A stretch of 64,000 bases of DNA from Hoplostethus atlanticus. Lineage: Eukaryota > Chordata > Actinopteri > Trachichthyiformes > Trachichthyidae. Below, one piece after another: positions 1 through 13,298 of the stretch. The translations under genes were made by a program, and so were the position numbers. Position 1 is the stretch's first letter, and each line of letters begins with the position of its first letter. The DNA lies in contig JAXDDX010000018.1 in NCBI GenBank assembly GCA_034670405.1, positions 248,501 through 312,500 on the forward strand, read 5' to 3'. The notes beneath the pieces were generated by a model, which made no database searches, was not told the DNA's origin, and was given only the letters and a program-made list of their open reading frames with translations.

Positions 1-1166
<1,166 letters not shown>

Positions 1167-2085
1167 GGGACCGGCGGGGTGACAGATCTGGATGACGCCA
1201 GGGACTGGGTGAGCACCCAGACATCACCAGCCGCTGCCTGTCAAGTGGAGCTGGAGCTCAGGTCGATGAGATACGGCTTGGCGGTGTGTAATGGACATCT
1301 TGAAGGGATGAATAGTCTGGGGCTCTCGCCAAAAGCCTAATGCCTTCAAGCAAACGAGGGCTTTGTAATGAAAGTGAAAGAAAATGAAAAGAGCTGCATT
1401 TTAAAGAATTTATGATACAGCCAGTATGAGAAAAAGATTTTATACTACCGATCTATGACGGGAACTATGTATAGGAAAGGAAATCATATTCTGTTCCCGC
1501 TGCCAAAATGTATTATTAATATTATTATTATTTGTGGGCTTTGAAAATGTATCTTACTTCTTATTATTATGAGTTCAAACTGTTTACACTCTAAAGCCAT
1601 TAAACAATTTAAACATGCAGTTTATCACTCTAATTTATGCTTTTGATTTTCTTTTTGATATCATTTGTACTTTTGTCCCTTAAGTTCTGTAATGTTTGAC
1701 AGCTGAAAAATGAATGAATCTATAAATTAATGAACCATATGACTATGATTACAATGAACTCACTTTAGTAAATATTATACCACTAATTCATAATCGAGAG
1801 TCATATTTTACTTATTCAGTTGAAACAATACTTGGTGCCAGATATTGTATTGTTTATGTCATGTTTGGTCATACAAGGTTAATACCAGTTTTTATATTGT
1901 TCCAAGGGCTTTTCATACAGGGAGATAACCCAGAATTAATGTGTCTGTATTTTACACAAATCTCATGTCAAAGCAAACGTTTTGTCAGCATTTTGACAGA
2001 AATCACAAAACCGATGATATAATCCTATAATGATGTTGTAACACCACCATGTACGTCTCTTCAATAAAAATTCATGACGCATCTG
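1167..2085 (+). other. phldb1: 3' UTR of the PHLDB-family gene
   Basis: This non-coding sequence follows the TGA at 1164-1166. An ATTAAA occurs near 1598-1603, and a canonical AATAAA at 2063-2068 is the best candidate poly(A) signal. The true end is not proven. Confidence 0.45.
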
Positions 2086-5000
2086 TCGGTTTGTTTTGTT
2101 CCTGATAAATTGGCAGCTTGTTGCTGATAAATTGGCACAACTGAATACAACCAGTAACAAACCGATTCCTTAGTATTTCAATATCCTCGCAAACAAGCTG
2201 TTAATTAACAGCTTTCTTTAAATAACCTCATTTGCCCTAATGAACAACTCGTATGAGAGGAGGCATCATAGGTGTTCCTTTCAAGACATTGCAACATGTC
2301 TATCTGTATAACAGTCAGGTAGTTTAATCAGTAAATCATCATTCATCTACAAGCTGATCCAGGACTACTGAACCTGCCCCATACCATACTCCGGTTGGTT
2401 CAGCAGAATGCAATTAGTTTTGTGTTTTTGTCCTACACTACAGAGACAAACACATCCAGCCTCAAATCATGTACTGCAATTACATGCAACTCACTAACAT
2501 GATTCAACATTGAGAAATTTGAAACCGTAAAAATTGAATTTGTCGATGCCTATACGAAAAGCTCCTTAGCAAATACATTGGACCCGCTTTCTTCTGTCTG
2601 GTCCAGTGGAAAAATAAGTCCTCATGTGATTTCCTCTTTCAATAATAAATCACCACGTTCTCCTCGTGCCCTTGGTGCTCACAGACAGTACCGTGTGGCT
2701 GGGCTGTATTTGATCAATTCATTGCAGAGATCATTGCAAGATTAAACAGACATGCAGGTATGACAGGTATGGCTCGGACAGGTATGATTCAAGAGTTGAG
2801 GAGTTCATTTTTCATTCCCTGGCTTCAAGTGGAAAACATGTTACGCTCAGTGATGTTGATACTGTGACTAACCATCCTCCTACAGCTCGGTACAGGTAAA
2901 GGTGCTGGGTCCCTACGAGAGACGACTCTCTCTTTGATGCGTCTTCGTGACAAAGGTCGCACATAACCTCTATTTGTATTTGTCTGACCTTGAAAAGAGA
3001 TTTTCACACATCGTGCCTTGCAGTACCTTGGAGTCTCTGGAGCGCCTGGGTGAATAATAAACAGACCCTTAAGCAGTGATCATTACTGCGGTGATGAGCG
3101 TGAGTGACACCCAGCTTCATCGTTGGTGAAATATTAACGAGCAACGGGTGATCTACCCTCACTTTCACACGCGCGGCCTGGCATCTTCCCCAGGACGTTA
3201 GCACACAAATAGGCTGGTCTGGCTGTGAATTAGCAAGGATCTCACATGGTTTTGTCAATATTAATGGGAGATATTAAGCGTGTCTAGAACGACCTCAAAA
3301 GATCCGGTGAAATTAAGACATCTCTCTGCTCGTGGGGTAAAGTCTACAACACCACCTGTCTACTCCCACATCCTTCACAACATTTTCTGTGAAGTTGGCT
3401 GCAATACTGTACATGCAAGGCTAGACATTCGCTAATGAATATGTTTTGATATCCGCATGTGAGTTCAGAGTAATTAAAGAGATAAAAGAGAAAAATGTCC
3501 TTCCCACCCCTTAACATGCGTGGACAAGCAGACAGTACACACACACACACACTGCAGATGAAAGTACCTTTCATCAAACGTAAACCAACCGATAAGTTCC
3601 ACTGTTACCACAAATCATCTTTATGAAGAGAATTAAACCAAAATAGCGTAGACAAATCATTAGAGTACAATAAAATGAACATGTTTTTTGATTTCATGGC
3701 AAGCAGAACAATATATGAAAAATATCCAGAGGGACTAAGGGGGGTGCTAAAAGAGCTGGTACTGACCTAATAAGCCCAACAACAACATCCATCTCAATGC
3801 AACACCAGTACATTAGTTAATGCATTTCACTTACTACCAACCATGACACTGAATACCACTTCCAATGTTGTGTCAACACTCTTTGGTCATGGTGAATAGA
3901 GCACCTTATGTTTCCAGACCTACTACTGCCCATCCAAATTCTAGTTAGTATAGCTTTTTAAGCTAGTGGACAATATTTAACCTGCGCCTATAAAAGAAAG
4001 TAAATGCATTACTATTGGTTATTGTATTCACTATTATAGTTATAGTATAATAGTTGCTTTCTTTTTTAATTTCTTCTCTCTTACATGATCATTCTAGGGT
4101 GTCAGGGCACTGTGGCTTTGACCTTTGCACTCATTTACTTATTTAATTAATTTTGATTTATGTGATAAATCATTGTATAGTAAAAAAAAAAAGGCCTCCA
4201 AACAGCTAGTTTTTAATGGCTTACAACATAATCCTAAGCCTAAAAAAATAACTGATGAACATGATGCATATGCCTTAAGAGAATATCAGTTTTTGAAAAT
4301 TTCACACAAGGAGCTCAAAGGTGATAGACGACGAGCCCCCGGAGGTTTTGCTCAGACTGGGAGGAACACCCTGAGTGCAGTGAATGACATTGAGGAGCCA
4401 TTTGGGACCGTCACCGAACTGCACTTGACTGTTGCCTTGGAGAGCCGGAGAGCTGAAGAATAGTTACAAGTTTTAGGCTGCGTAGGTTCATTTAAGCTTG
4501 AGTGCAGCCCTGTGGCCCTTGGCTGTAATTTTATAGGTGGTCTTGGGTTTTATTTTATTTTATTTTATATTTTTTCACATTTACCTGTTAAACCTGCTTT
4601 AGGAAAACCATGTGGTAACTTTGATAGTAGAGGCTTCAATACCACAGTACCAGCTCAGTATAGGCTGAGGCTTTTATTCAAGATGCCTTGTGATCTCCTA
4701 AAACTGTGACACCCCAAAGGAGAGTAAAAATTAGCTGTGGGCCTTCAAATCAAACACCTCTAATTTACCGTGATGTCCTTGAGGAATAGTAACACAGTCA
4801 CCTGACTGGCTGGTTTAGATCTGTCACGGCTGATGCTGAATGCAAATGAAGTTAGCCTAGTTTAAACATTGATGAAAGAAAATTGTATTATGCCTGTCAC
4901 TTTTGTCAGACTTGATGATCAGTTTTTTTCCCTAACATACAATGAAATAGCAATGATTTGTAGGCTACACACATACTAAAACAGTCACAAATCCTTTTTA

Positions 5001-7523
5001 CAAGCATTCATTCACAAGTTGTAACTGAATTTCATGTTTTCATCGTATGTTCAAAGAGGGGCAAAAGTTGAGGACAATAAATTCTGAGAGAGATGATGAT
5101 GAAATGATGGTGTAACCCTTACTAACGTGCCATACATGCACTTGGCATGCTGCATCTACTTTTTCTGACTTCTCCGCTGGTACACAATGTTGCGACAATG
5201 AATTTGGGAATGAAATAACGGACAGCCTGGGCATAGAGAAAATGAATAAACAACAACATCTCAAATAGGAATCAATCTTATTTCCTATTTTCACCTGTTG
5301 TTGATTTTAGCTGCACTGTTTAGCAACCTGGGGACATCCAAATTATCCAGATTATGCTTGGAAACTGTGTGCATGAAGGTATTTAAAGCAGCAGGGGGTA
5401 TTTGAGGTAATTTGCTATGCAATCAAGTCATTATATACTTTTTTCATGATTAGTGACACAGGGAAATTGTGGGTTATTGTGGAGACAACAGGGAAGCAGA
5501 GCAGTGTGCAGCACCTTGGACTTTTCTAATGCTACGCAAACAGGGAGCCCTCAGTGGACCAATTAATACAGGCAGAGAGAGCAGTCAGCAATTTCCTGGG
5601 AGACCCCCCAACTTCACTAGCCACTACTATCTCAATCTGGTCTCCGTTACGACCACATCTATCTAGGTTGCATCAGGTTTCCCTTCTACAACTCCAGCTC
5701 CACTCACTAAAGACGTTCTGCTGAATAGTCCTTCTGCAGCAAGGCTGTCCCTGTAACTAAGTCAATGAAAGAGGTGTTTCCCAGGATAGACTTGTGTATA
5801 ACAGTGGCCTTTTTCAATAGATATTAGTCTAGATAGTTCCACATTTAAATGGAGGCACTGAATAATTGACCCAAATCTAAACAAAGAGATTTTCTGCAAG
5901 ACACTTTTTAACTTTGGGTTGTCTGGAAACACATTATTTTACGTATGGCCATTCTGGATTATGTGGAATCAAGTGATGTCAGTTGTTTTAAAACTTTCAC
6001 TCAACAGACAAGCATGCTTCTCAGTGGACAAATATATCAGAGTCCTATCAATATGTAAATTCAGAAGAATTGGCTGTGAGCCTATTGGTTTTCGTAAAAT
6101 GATAATGTTACAGAGAAGCAACTCAGCAAATGAAATGGAGGGATGATTGGCCAGGGAGGAGTGAAGAAACAGAGATGGCAAGGAAAACATAGGGGAGGGA
6201 AAGAGAGAGAGAAAGAGAGAGAGGGGGAAAGAAAGAGAGAGACAGAGAGAGAGAAAGCGAGAGAGAGAGAGAGAGAGAGAGAGAGGTAAATCCCATGGCA
6301 ACAGCAACCAGAAAACAAGTCTAAAATAGGGGGCAGTGTCCGCTATTACTATAGCAACAAGAGAGCAGCACATTCACTCAGCTTCAGGATTTGTTGAACG
6401 GAGAAAAACAAAGCTTTATTCTTTACAAAATTATTATTGACAGTCATTAACAGTGAATTAATTTAGTTTGGTCAGCTGTGTCTGCACTAAATTGGCCATG
6501 AAAATAAGGATTCTCCAGGTATATTAGTCAACGGCATTGAGTGTATAGTTTAACTTCTTCCATTATTCACCCAAGTGGCTGGGCTGATAAATATCCATTC
6601 AGTCTAATGTGTGAATAATGTCCATATATGCCTGAGGAACCGAACAGAGGGACTATTTCCTAGACTTTGTGCAATGTGCATTTCAGATGTCACTGTTGTC
6701 ATTTTATCAAAACAGTTACAATGCCCCACTCATGTCTGTCCAAATGAGCTGACAGCTATTCATTTGACAACAGTTGTCAATAAAATAAAATAAAATTATG
6801 ATGTCAAAATAACTAAATGGGAAAAATGAAAGAGACTGTGTTGTAATTATGCTTGATCATTCAGTCTACTCAATTAAATCCTCACTCAGGCTAACTTTTA
6901 CAATAAGACTACTGAATGTTGCCTGGCTGCAAGCTGTTCTGTTTTGACAACACAATAATGTCGGTTTCTCAATACAATCTCAATATTGTAACATAAAATG
7001 TCACGTCAATATAATTTCTCAAATTATGAACTGTATTACTATTCCACTTTACCTCTGGTTTGTTTACGTGAAACATGTGCACATCTCACCGCACACAGGA
7101 AAAAAAAAACCAAAACATCAACACTGGGGACGCTTTGCCTTGCCTACCATCCACCAATCAAATTACACACGTATTCGTTCCAGCCAATGACAGAGCGACA
7201 GCCTCGGTGCGCCCAGCCAATCGAGCTCTGCCTGGACCACTGATGCAACTAAGATGCAACAGCAAACATACATCTCCTGAACAACACACATATAGGATGT
7301 ACTTCCACTTACGTTGACTGAATTAAATAGTCCCCTCCGAAACGATACCATTCCACCTATGGCTTCATAATACAGTCTCGGCAATGAAATACAGTCTCAG
7401 GAACTGTACGTTAATCAACTTCTTCAGCAGGCTATAGACATACATTTCAATGAGTGGTCTACGCCCTACCCCAGCAAAGACCTCCTCCAATAGTAGCCTG
7501 TGTTACTACGGTCTATGAAATGC
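2086..7523. other. intergenic region between phldb1 and atf5
   Basis: I see no exon that can be supported. The segment is AT-rich, with a short CA run near 3539-3552 and a long purine (GA) tract at 6191-6285. Open frames here are short and lack splice or family support. Confidence 0.5.
6191..6285 (+). repeat. (GA)n purine tract
   Basis: About 95 bp of interrupted GA repeat with occasional AAA, GGGGG and AC breaks. Apparent open frames across it on the minus strand are just repeats of Leu-Ser. The homopurine strand could form triplex DNA. Confidence 0.9.
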
Positions 7524-7861
7524 AGTGTTGGGTAGTAACGCGTTAAGAGTAATGTGATTACTTTTCCGGATAAATGTAACTAATTACTATTTGCGTTTGA
7601 GCAATATTACATTCACTATTTAGAAATAAGTCGTTAGATTCGTTACCACCCTTCTGGATATCACTCTGAAGCTGAATTATGCCAACTATAAACACACTGA
7701 GGAAGTTTAGAGGACTTTCTCCGGGTGAGAGTAAAGAGGAAGGTAATGTGTACGAGTACCGTAGCGAATCACTGCTCCCAGCGAGTGATAATTAAGCGAT
7801 GGTGTTACTTTTGAAGTTAGTAACAAGTAACGAGTAATTCATTCCATGTTTGCCCAACACT
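7524..7861. mobile_element. short non-autonomous DNA element (AGTGTTGGG...CCCAACACT)
   Basis: The 338-bp segment is bounded by a 9-bp perfect terminal inverted repeat, AGTGTTGGG at the left and CCCAACACT at the right. Just inside are GTAACGCGTTA-type and AGTAACAAGTAACGAG-type sequences, which I associate with a very common teleost MITE family built of TTACTT/GTAATG words. It encodes nothing. It lies about 40 bp upstream of the GC box of atf5. The superfamily is not assigned. Confidence 0.6.
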
Positions 7862-7900
7862 TGAGTCACAGTGTGGACTTGCCTCTGTAAACGAGCAGTG

Positions 7901-7990
7901 GGGGGCGGAGGAATCCACCACTTGGCCCCGGTGACGCAGTTGGTTGCTAGGTGTGAATGAACTGATGCTCTCTCTCAATTAAGCCGCTCC
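7901..7990 (+). promoter_or_regulatory. atf5: probable atf5 core promoter
   Basis: This interval upstream of the presumed first exon contains a GC box (GGGGCGG, 7902-7908), a CRE-like TGACGCA (7932-7938) and an RFX-like GTTGCTAGG just after it. There is no convincing TATA box. The transcription start is inferred to lie around 7950-8000, upstream of the MAL uORF, and has not been mapped. Confidence 0.4.
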
Positions 7991-8063
7991 TCAGTCCTCA
8001 GGTTGATCACAACAAAGCAGCAACCCATCCTCTCGCGCTGCCCCGGATATCCCGAGCAAAAAG

Positions 8064-8075
8064 ATGGCTCTTTAG
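8064..8075 (+). promoter_or_regulatory. atf5: uORF1 of atf5 (Met-Ala-Leu-stop)
   Basis: The leader contains ATG GCT CTT TAG in an A-rich context (AAAAAGATGG). A three-codon first uORF is the recognised permissive uORF1 of the ATF4/ATF5 mRNA class: ribosomes terminate there, keep scanning and reinitiate further down depending on eIF2 phosphorylation. There is no other ATG between its stop and the ATG at 8161. Its role here is inferred from family architecture. Confidence 0.65.
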
Positions 8076-8160
8076 AACCGTGAAGAAGTTGATCCCGAGA
8101 AGAAGTCGTGCTTTGCTTTAGCAACGCACCCCTAAGTGCTCTACGTTTTTTCCCGCAAGA

Positions 8161-9793
8161 ATGGAGTAAGTTGGACTCTCCGCTCGTGACTTTCTATCTA
8201 TCCAGCACCTGCCAAGTTTGTAACCGTGTTGTTATTGTCAGTGTGTGCAGCGTCTTCGTGTACGCTACCAAACCCGTTTCCACTCGTCTTTGTCTCTTGT
8301 TTACATCGTTTCTATTATTCCACTTCCCTCATGTGTTGTTTTCCCCCATTCTTTTTTAATAACGTTGTGCTTCCACGTGTGTTTTGTGAGGGCTTGAACC
8401 ATTTCATCACCGGTTAATGTCCAGTACCATCTGATAGTATATTTAATTTACATGTACAGCCTTTGTGTACACATAAAGCAACTGCAGATGGCATATGTCT
8501 GTCGCTGTCCAAGCCTCTGTCTTGTTTCCATTTAGCTGTCGCATTATTGCCACTTACCTGCTAAACTGCTTTACTGGCGAAACACAGGTGATTAATTCAA
8601 AGTGAACATGCGATTGAAGTAGCTAATCTCCGTTAATCCTCTTTAATGATCCTGGCATGTCGGAGAAGTGAGTTAGTCTGGTACACCTCACCAGTTGGGT
8701 CCATGACAACGTCACTAAATCCCACGTGCTTGGAAGACAGCTTGTGCATATGCTTTGAGACTCGTCAACACCCAAAGGACTTGGTTCTCACTTGTGTATC
8801 CTTTTGTGGGCTTGTCTTGAATAGATACTTGACAGAATGATGCTTGTTATTTATGAAGGTTAAAAGTGCACTGCTGTTACTTATTTTTATTTTGCCTATA
8901 ATCCTAGACTTTATGAGTTAGTATAAGATTCATATCCAATGATGTATAAATGAAGGAAATGGATTTGTTGATGAGAAATAATTCCTTGTAATACTGTGAT
9001 TTGGAAAGAAATCAATTAATTTCTTCATTGTTTGGCCCCCGTCTAAAAGCAGTTTTACTGAAGACAGTCAGTGTTTCAGGTGTAGAAAGTTGCTGAGGCC
9101 ATCAAGTGATGATATCCCTTATTCCATCACTAGACTGAAGAGTTGATTAGTGTGATCATAAGACACACCCATTTCTGAGATTCTTTAACATCCCACTGTT
9201 TACCTTCTAGGTTTCATTATGCTCACCCAGCCCTGCTCTCTGTGGCCCATCTGTCAGACCCTGCTTGCTCACAGCATATGCTTGGACTTGGATTGAATCA
9301 AAACACCAATAGACAAAATGATAGCAACATCAGCTCCTGTTTGGAAGAGTCTTCGTGTCTGCCCGGCAGACCCCCTCGCTCTCTCTCACCCACAGGCTAA
9401 CCACAGCCAATCACAGGGGTGCAGGGGGGAGGTGTCAGAGGAGAGTCAGCACTTAATTGGTGAGTAGCAGCGAATACGCTTTTTTATTTTTCCTCATTTC
9501 AGGTGGGCTCGGCACTGCAGCACATTCGTCCTCCTCGAACAGTGAGTAATAAATTAGCTATGTCTAATATATTGAGATGTTGTACTTTAAAAAAAATCTT
9601 TCTATCCATATTTCTATTCTATTCACTATTGTCGCTCCAATTATGGCTTTGTAGAATTAAACAAGATATGTGCAATGTTGCATGATTGACATTCAGGAAA
9701 CATTTGCGTGACCTTTATTCTTTAGCGTTAACTGATTGCGTTCAAATTACTTACACAGATTACATCAAATTTCTTTCTCTCCTCAATAGGTGA
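8161..9793 (+). promoter_or_regulatory. atf5: spliced uORF2 of atf5 (15 codons over three exons)
   Basis: The ATG at 8161 lies five bases before a strong donor (ATGGA|GTAAGT). The next exon, 9503-9541, has a TTTCAG acceptor and a GTGAGT donor. The third exon begins at 9790 after CTCAATAG. Spliced together the reading is MEWARHCSTFVLLEQ, with TGA at 9791-9793. The stop overlaps the next ATG as TGATG. Skipping the 39-nt middle exon leaves Met-Glu-stop with the same overlap. The introns are predictions from splice consensus only. Confidence 0.5.
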
Positions 9794-9813
9794 TGGTCTC
9801 ACTGACTGGATGA
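9793..9813 (+). promoter_or_regulatory. atf5: uORF3 of atf5, stop overlapping the main start (ATGA)
   Basis: The ATG at 9793-9795 opens a six-codon frame (MVSLTG) whose TGA at 9811-9813 overlaps the main start ATG at 9810-9812 in the form ATGA. It is within the same exon as the main start, so it exists however the leader is spliced. Its start overlaps the stop of uORF2. Confidence 0.65.
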
Positions 9814-11272
9814 CGGAAGAAGTGGATTTTTCCTCGTACCTCCCAAACCCTCCTTCCCCTCCCTCCCCCACCAATGCCTCCCTTCCCCCTTCACCCCTTC
9901 AGAATGATATCCAGGTGCCCTCTGACTTGGAGGTCATGACCTCTCTATTGCAAGAGGAACTCGCTCAACTGGAGGACTACTTCCTGTCCGAACCACTGCC
10001 AGAGAAAGGGCCAAAGTTGGGAAAATGCGACAAGGGTCCATTGCCAGCGGGTCCTCAGCCGTTCTGTCAGCTGCCATACGCATCATACTCTACTTCCAAC
10101 CAATCGGAATCCAGCCCTCTCCTTGTTACCCTAGCAACTGGAGAACTGGACCTGCTGAGTATCTGTGGGGGGCCCATTGGGCGATCCAAAATTCCTAGAC
10201 ACGCCCCATACAGTTGCAGTCGCCCTAATGGGTGTGGTAGGAAAAGAGTACCTGATGGGGTGAGGTTGGGCGAAGGCTATGAGAATAGTTTATGGAGTTC
10301 CAAAGCAAATAACTCAGGTAACTCAGCAGTGACCCTTACTGGAAATTATAGCTGTGCAGAAGATGAGCAACTGGTAGGGAAAAGCTACTGTCTGGGTAGT
10401 GCAGTCGAGGTTAGAAGATGCACCGTTCTACCTAAAGATGATAAGAATTGCTGTTTCAGTCAAGAGATCATTGGAGGTGCAAAGGTTGTTGGTGGTGGAT
10501 TTGGTTTTGGCGGGCCACTTGATGCCCCCCATAAGAAAGAGGATCTGTTAATGTATGGCATGAGGGAGATCAATGGAGGCACTGGTAACAGCGAGGTGCT
10601 GAGTAATATCAAAACTGGTTTGGAGATGACGAAAGCCAGTGTTTCTTGGAAAAACGAGGGCAGTGATGGTTATGTTCCAACACCACCACAATCTGAGGCC
10701 TATCATAGCTTCTTTAGCAACATCAATGAACCGGTCAAAGGAGAAAGTTTACAGATAGGGCAACATGATTTACACTGTAATTTTCTTGAGGATCAGGGCC
10801 CAGAGTGTCTTTTAATGGCTAGGGAGAGTCTTAACTTGGAGTCTACAGGTCACAGACAAGCATGTAGGTTGAGTGAAGGCCATTGTCCTGTGAAATACGA
10901 AGAGGACGTCATTCCAGAAGGTGGGCAGCGCAAACAGAAGAAGAGAGATCAGAACAAAACTGCTGCTCACAGGTATGTTTTGGCCTAGCTCTCTGCTTGA
11001 TAGAAATTAATAACTATCAACGCAATTTCACAAATGAAGATCTTTATTTAATTTTGATTTTGCTTCCTCGCCCATTTCAATGCAGGTACCGCCAACGGAA
11101 AAGGGCGGAGCTAGATTCCTTGGAGGAACAGTTGCATTGTCTTGAGGGGAGGAACCGGGAGCTCCGGGACAAGGCAGAATCCGTAGAACGTGAGATCCAG
11201 TATGTTAAAGACCTTCTGATTGAAGTGTACAAGGCCCGTAGCCAAAGGCTCAAGCAGGACACCACCGCATAA
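9810..11272 (+). CDS. atf5: activating transcription factor 5 (bZIP)
   Basis: Coding exons are 9810-10972 and 11086-11272; a 113-bp intron (CAG|GTATGT ... TGCAG) splits an Arg codon. The product is 449 residues, longer than the 282 of human ATF5. The N-terminus is rich in Ser-Pro/Pro ([13 protein letters not shown]), followed by an acidic [13 protein letters not shown] stretch (about 47-59). A long low-conservation middle contains [11 protein letters not shown] near residue 290. The bZIP spans about 374-438: basic region [18 protein letters not shown], then a zipper ending [21 protein letters not shown]. That ending is diagnostic for ATF5 over ATF4. ATF5 is a nuclear stress factor acting in amino-acid, ER and mitochondrial stress. 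Translation is probably controlled by the uORFs upstream. The start is the first ATG in frame with the exon and sits just after the uORF3 overlap. Which fish co-orthologue (a or b) cannot be told. Confidence 0.93.
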
Positions 11273-13298
11273 CATCAGGCTTCTGCAAGTACATTTAAAG
11301 AGGACATAACAGGGAAATTGTAGAGCTTGTCATTTCATTTTGATTGTCCAAGATTGAATGTTTCTCTTTTTTTACGGCGGGTGGGGTAATTGCATGTTTT
11401 GCAAATGTGAATTATTTTTTACATTTCAATCTATCCAATGCTTCCATTGCTTTCGCACTCTTCAGATCTAACCACTTGAGCCTGCACTGTGAAGTTGTAA
11501 TGCTTTAAATGACAATCATTTTTTAATGAATCTCATGTTGAGTGAATCTAAAAACTGAAATGGGCTTGATTTCTAGAGAACTAATATTATTGCTTATGCA
11601 GGTTTAGATTTTTGAACGGCCTTACATTAGAGTTGATGTCAGCAATAGAACTAGACAAAAATATTTCTATTTTCAAATTTTCTTTGTAAATATCACCCTT
11701 TTCAAATAGTTGAAGTAGTCAAATATATCTTGTAACAACAGGTGAAATAGTTCAATTTGATTTTTGAATGCATATCTTTCAAACCAAATATTTTTCTAGA
11801 ATTATTTCTAAGGTCCCTTGAAAAGCAAATAATATTTCAATTGCCTTGAATATTTTAAAATATTAGAATTGCTTTTGAATATTTATTGACTTTTACAAAT
11901 GTGGAAAGAACCATCTTATACATTGGAAAACCTTTCATTATAAACCATAGCAAAAATTAAACATTTTGTCAAAATTTGAATAGATATTTTCCAAATATTT
12001 GTTTACTCTAGTAATGCGAAAAAGTCGACACCTTTTAAATATGCATTACTAAGTGAAATTCACTTACTGAGAGTATATTTGATTTTCCTACACAAAATAT
12101 TGGATGTTTTTGCTTTTTACCAAAGTTAAAACAACATTAATTCCAGGTCTGGTAGTAATTTCCTGTAGTTTACTGTATCGCTATTCGTTTTATTAAAATT
12201 CATTATTTGTATCCTTCCAACTAATAAGAGGCCACATATTCTTTCCAGCAGGTGATTGTGAATAATGGTATATTTTCCAAATTACTGTTTCTGTAACCAA
12301 AAGAGAAGTTAAATTAATTATAATGCAAACTGCTTTGAAGGTGAAAACTGACATTTTATCATGCTGTTGCCAGTCTGTAACTCTTTCCTCAGTTGCAAAT
12401 TACAATAAAATCTATTTTGCAGCTCAGGTTATGCAATTTATCCCCCAGTCCTACAAGTGTCAGTTGATGATTCATGACAGGAGATCAGTCCATTTTTTCC
12501 ATGGCAAAGACTTGATGTCTATTGACAGGTTGGTTTTCCTGCTGTACAGATATTGTGACTAGTTTCATTTTAGCTGCCTCACTCTGCATGTCTTTTCATA
12601 AATGTGTTCTCTCTGGATTAGAAAAGTTAGGATTTCAGACACCAGTGGGGGATTCTGTCTCTTGACTTGCTTGTTTAAGGCAATAAGTTTTATATGGCTG
12701 GTCTGTCTAATTTGTAACAACCTTTTGTATGTTCAGGGAGAGGAGCTTGTTAGCCTTTGCTCTGTAGAAAATTAACTTAAGAAGATGTAACTTTTTCATT
12801 AGATTATTTGATAGCTTTTGCAAAGTTCTTAGCTTTGGTGTATGAGGATGTTGTCAGAATTATTTTCAACACAAACCAACACATTTGTTGCTACTATAAA
12901 TGTTGTTTTGGCAAACCGACTTCTCCAGGGCATATTACACATCAATGTTAAACAACTACCTATAGGATAGATATTGATTCTGTTACAATTATTTTTTCTC
13001 CTTTTTTTATGCACAATCATTGTATTGTGAAAATCTTGAACACTATAAAACGCTAGGCTATGGATATTTATTCATATTGTTTATTATTTTGAAAGCAATA
13101 CGTCTGCTTTGACCCTTGCAATGTACCATCAACCCCGATTATAAATGAGGTAATGTTAAGTCCTAAAGTGTTTCATGATAGCCTAATCTACAATAATTCG
13201 AAAGTTTTTTTGTTTGTAATTAATTTAATCGGAAACATATTTTCTTTGTGTTGTGTGTCATCGATCTTTTCTAAAATAAAGTGATGGTGTCAACAGTT
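11273..13298 (+). other. atf5: 3' UTR of atf5
   Basis: The 2 kb after the TAA at 11270-11272 is AT-rich with many TTTTGAAT/AATATTT words and no supportable exon. AATAAA at 13275-13280, followed by a GT-rich stretch, is the likely poly(A) signal. Confidence 0.6.

Noticed and set aside
5969-6373. Minus-strand open frames rich in Leu-Ser
   Set aside because: They are translations of the (GA)n tract at 6191-6285 and have no family resemblance.
10883-11272. 129-codon plus-strand frame crossing the atf5 intron
   Set aside because: It enters the correct bZIP frame only by reading through the intron from a different frame of exon 3; the spliced model with GT-AG ends and matched phase explains the same sequence.
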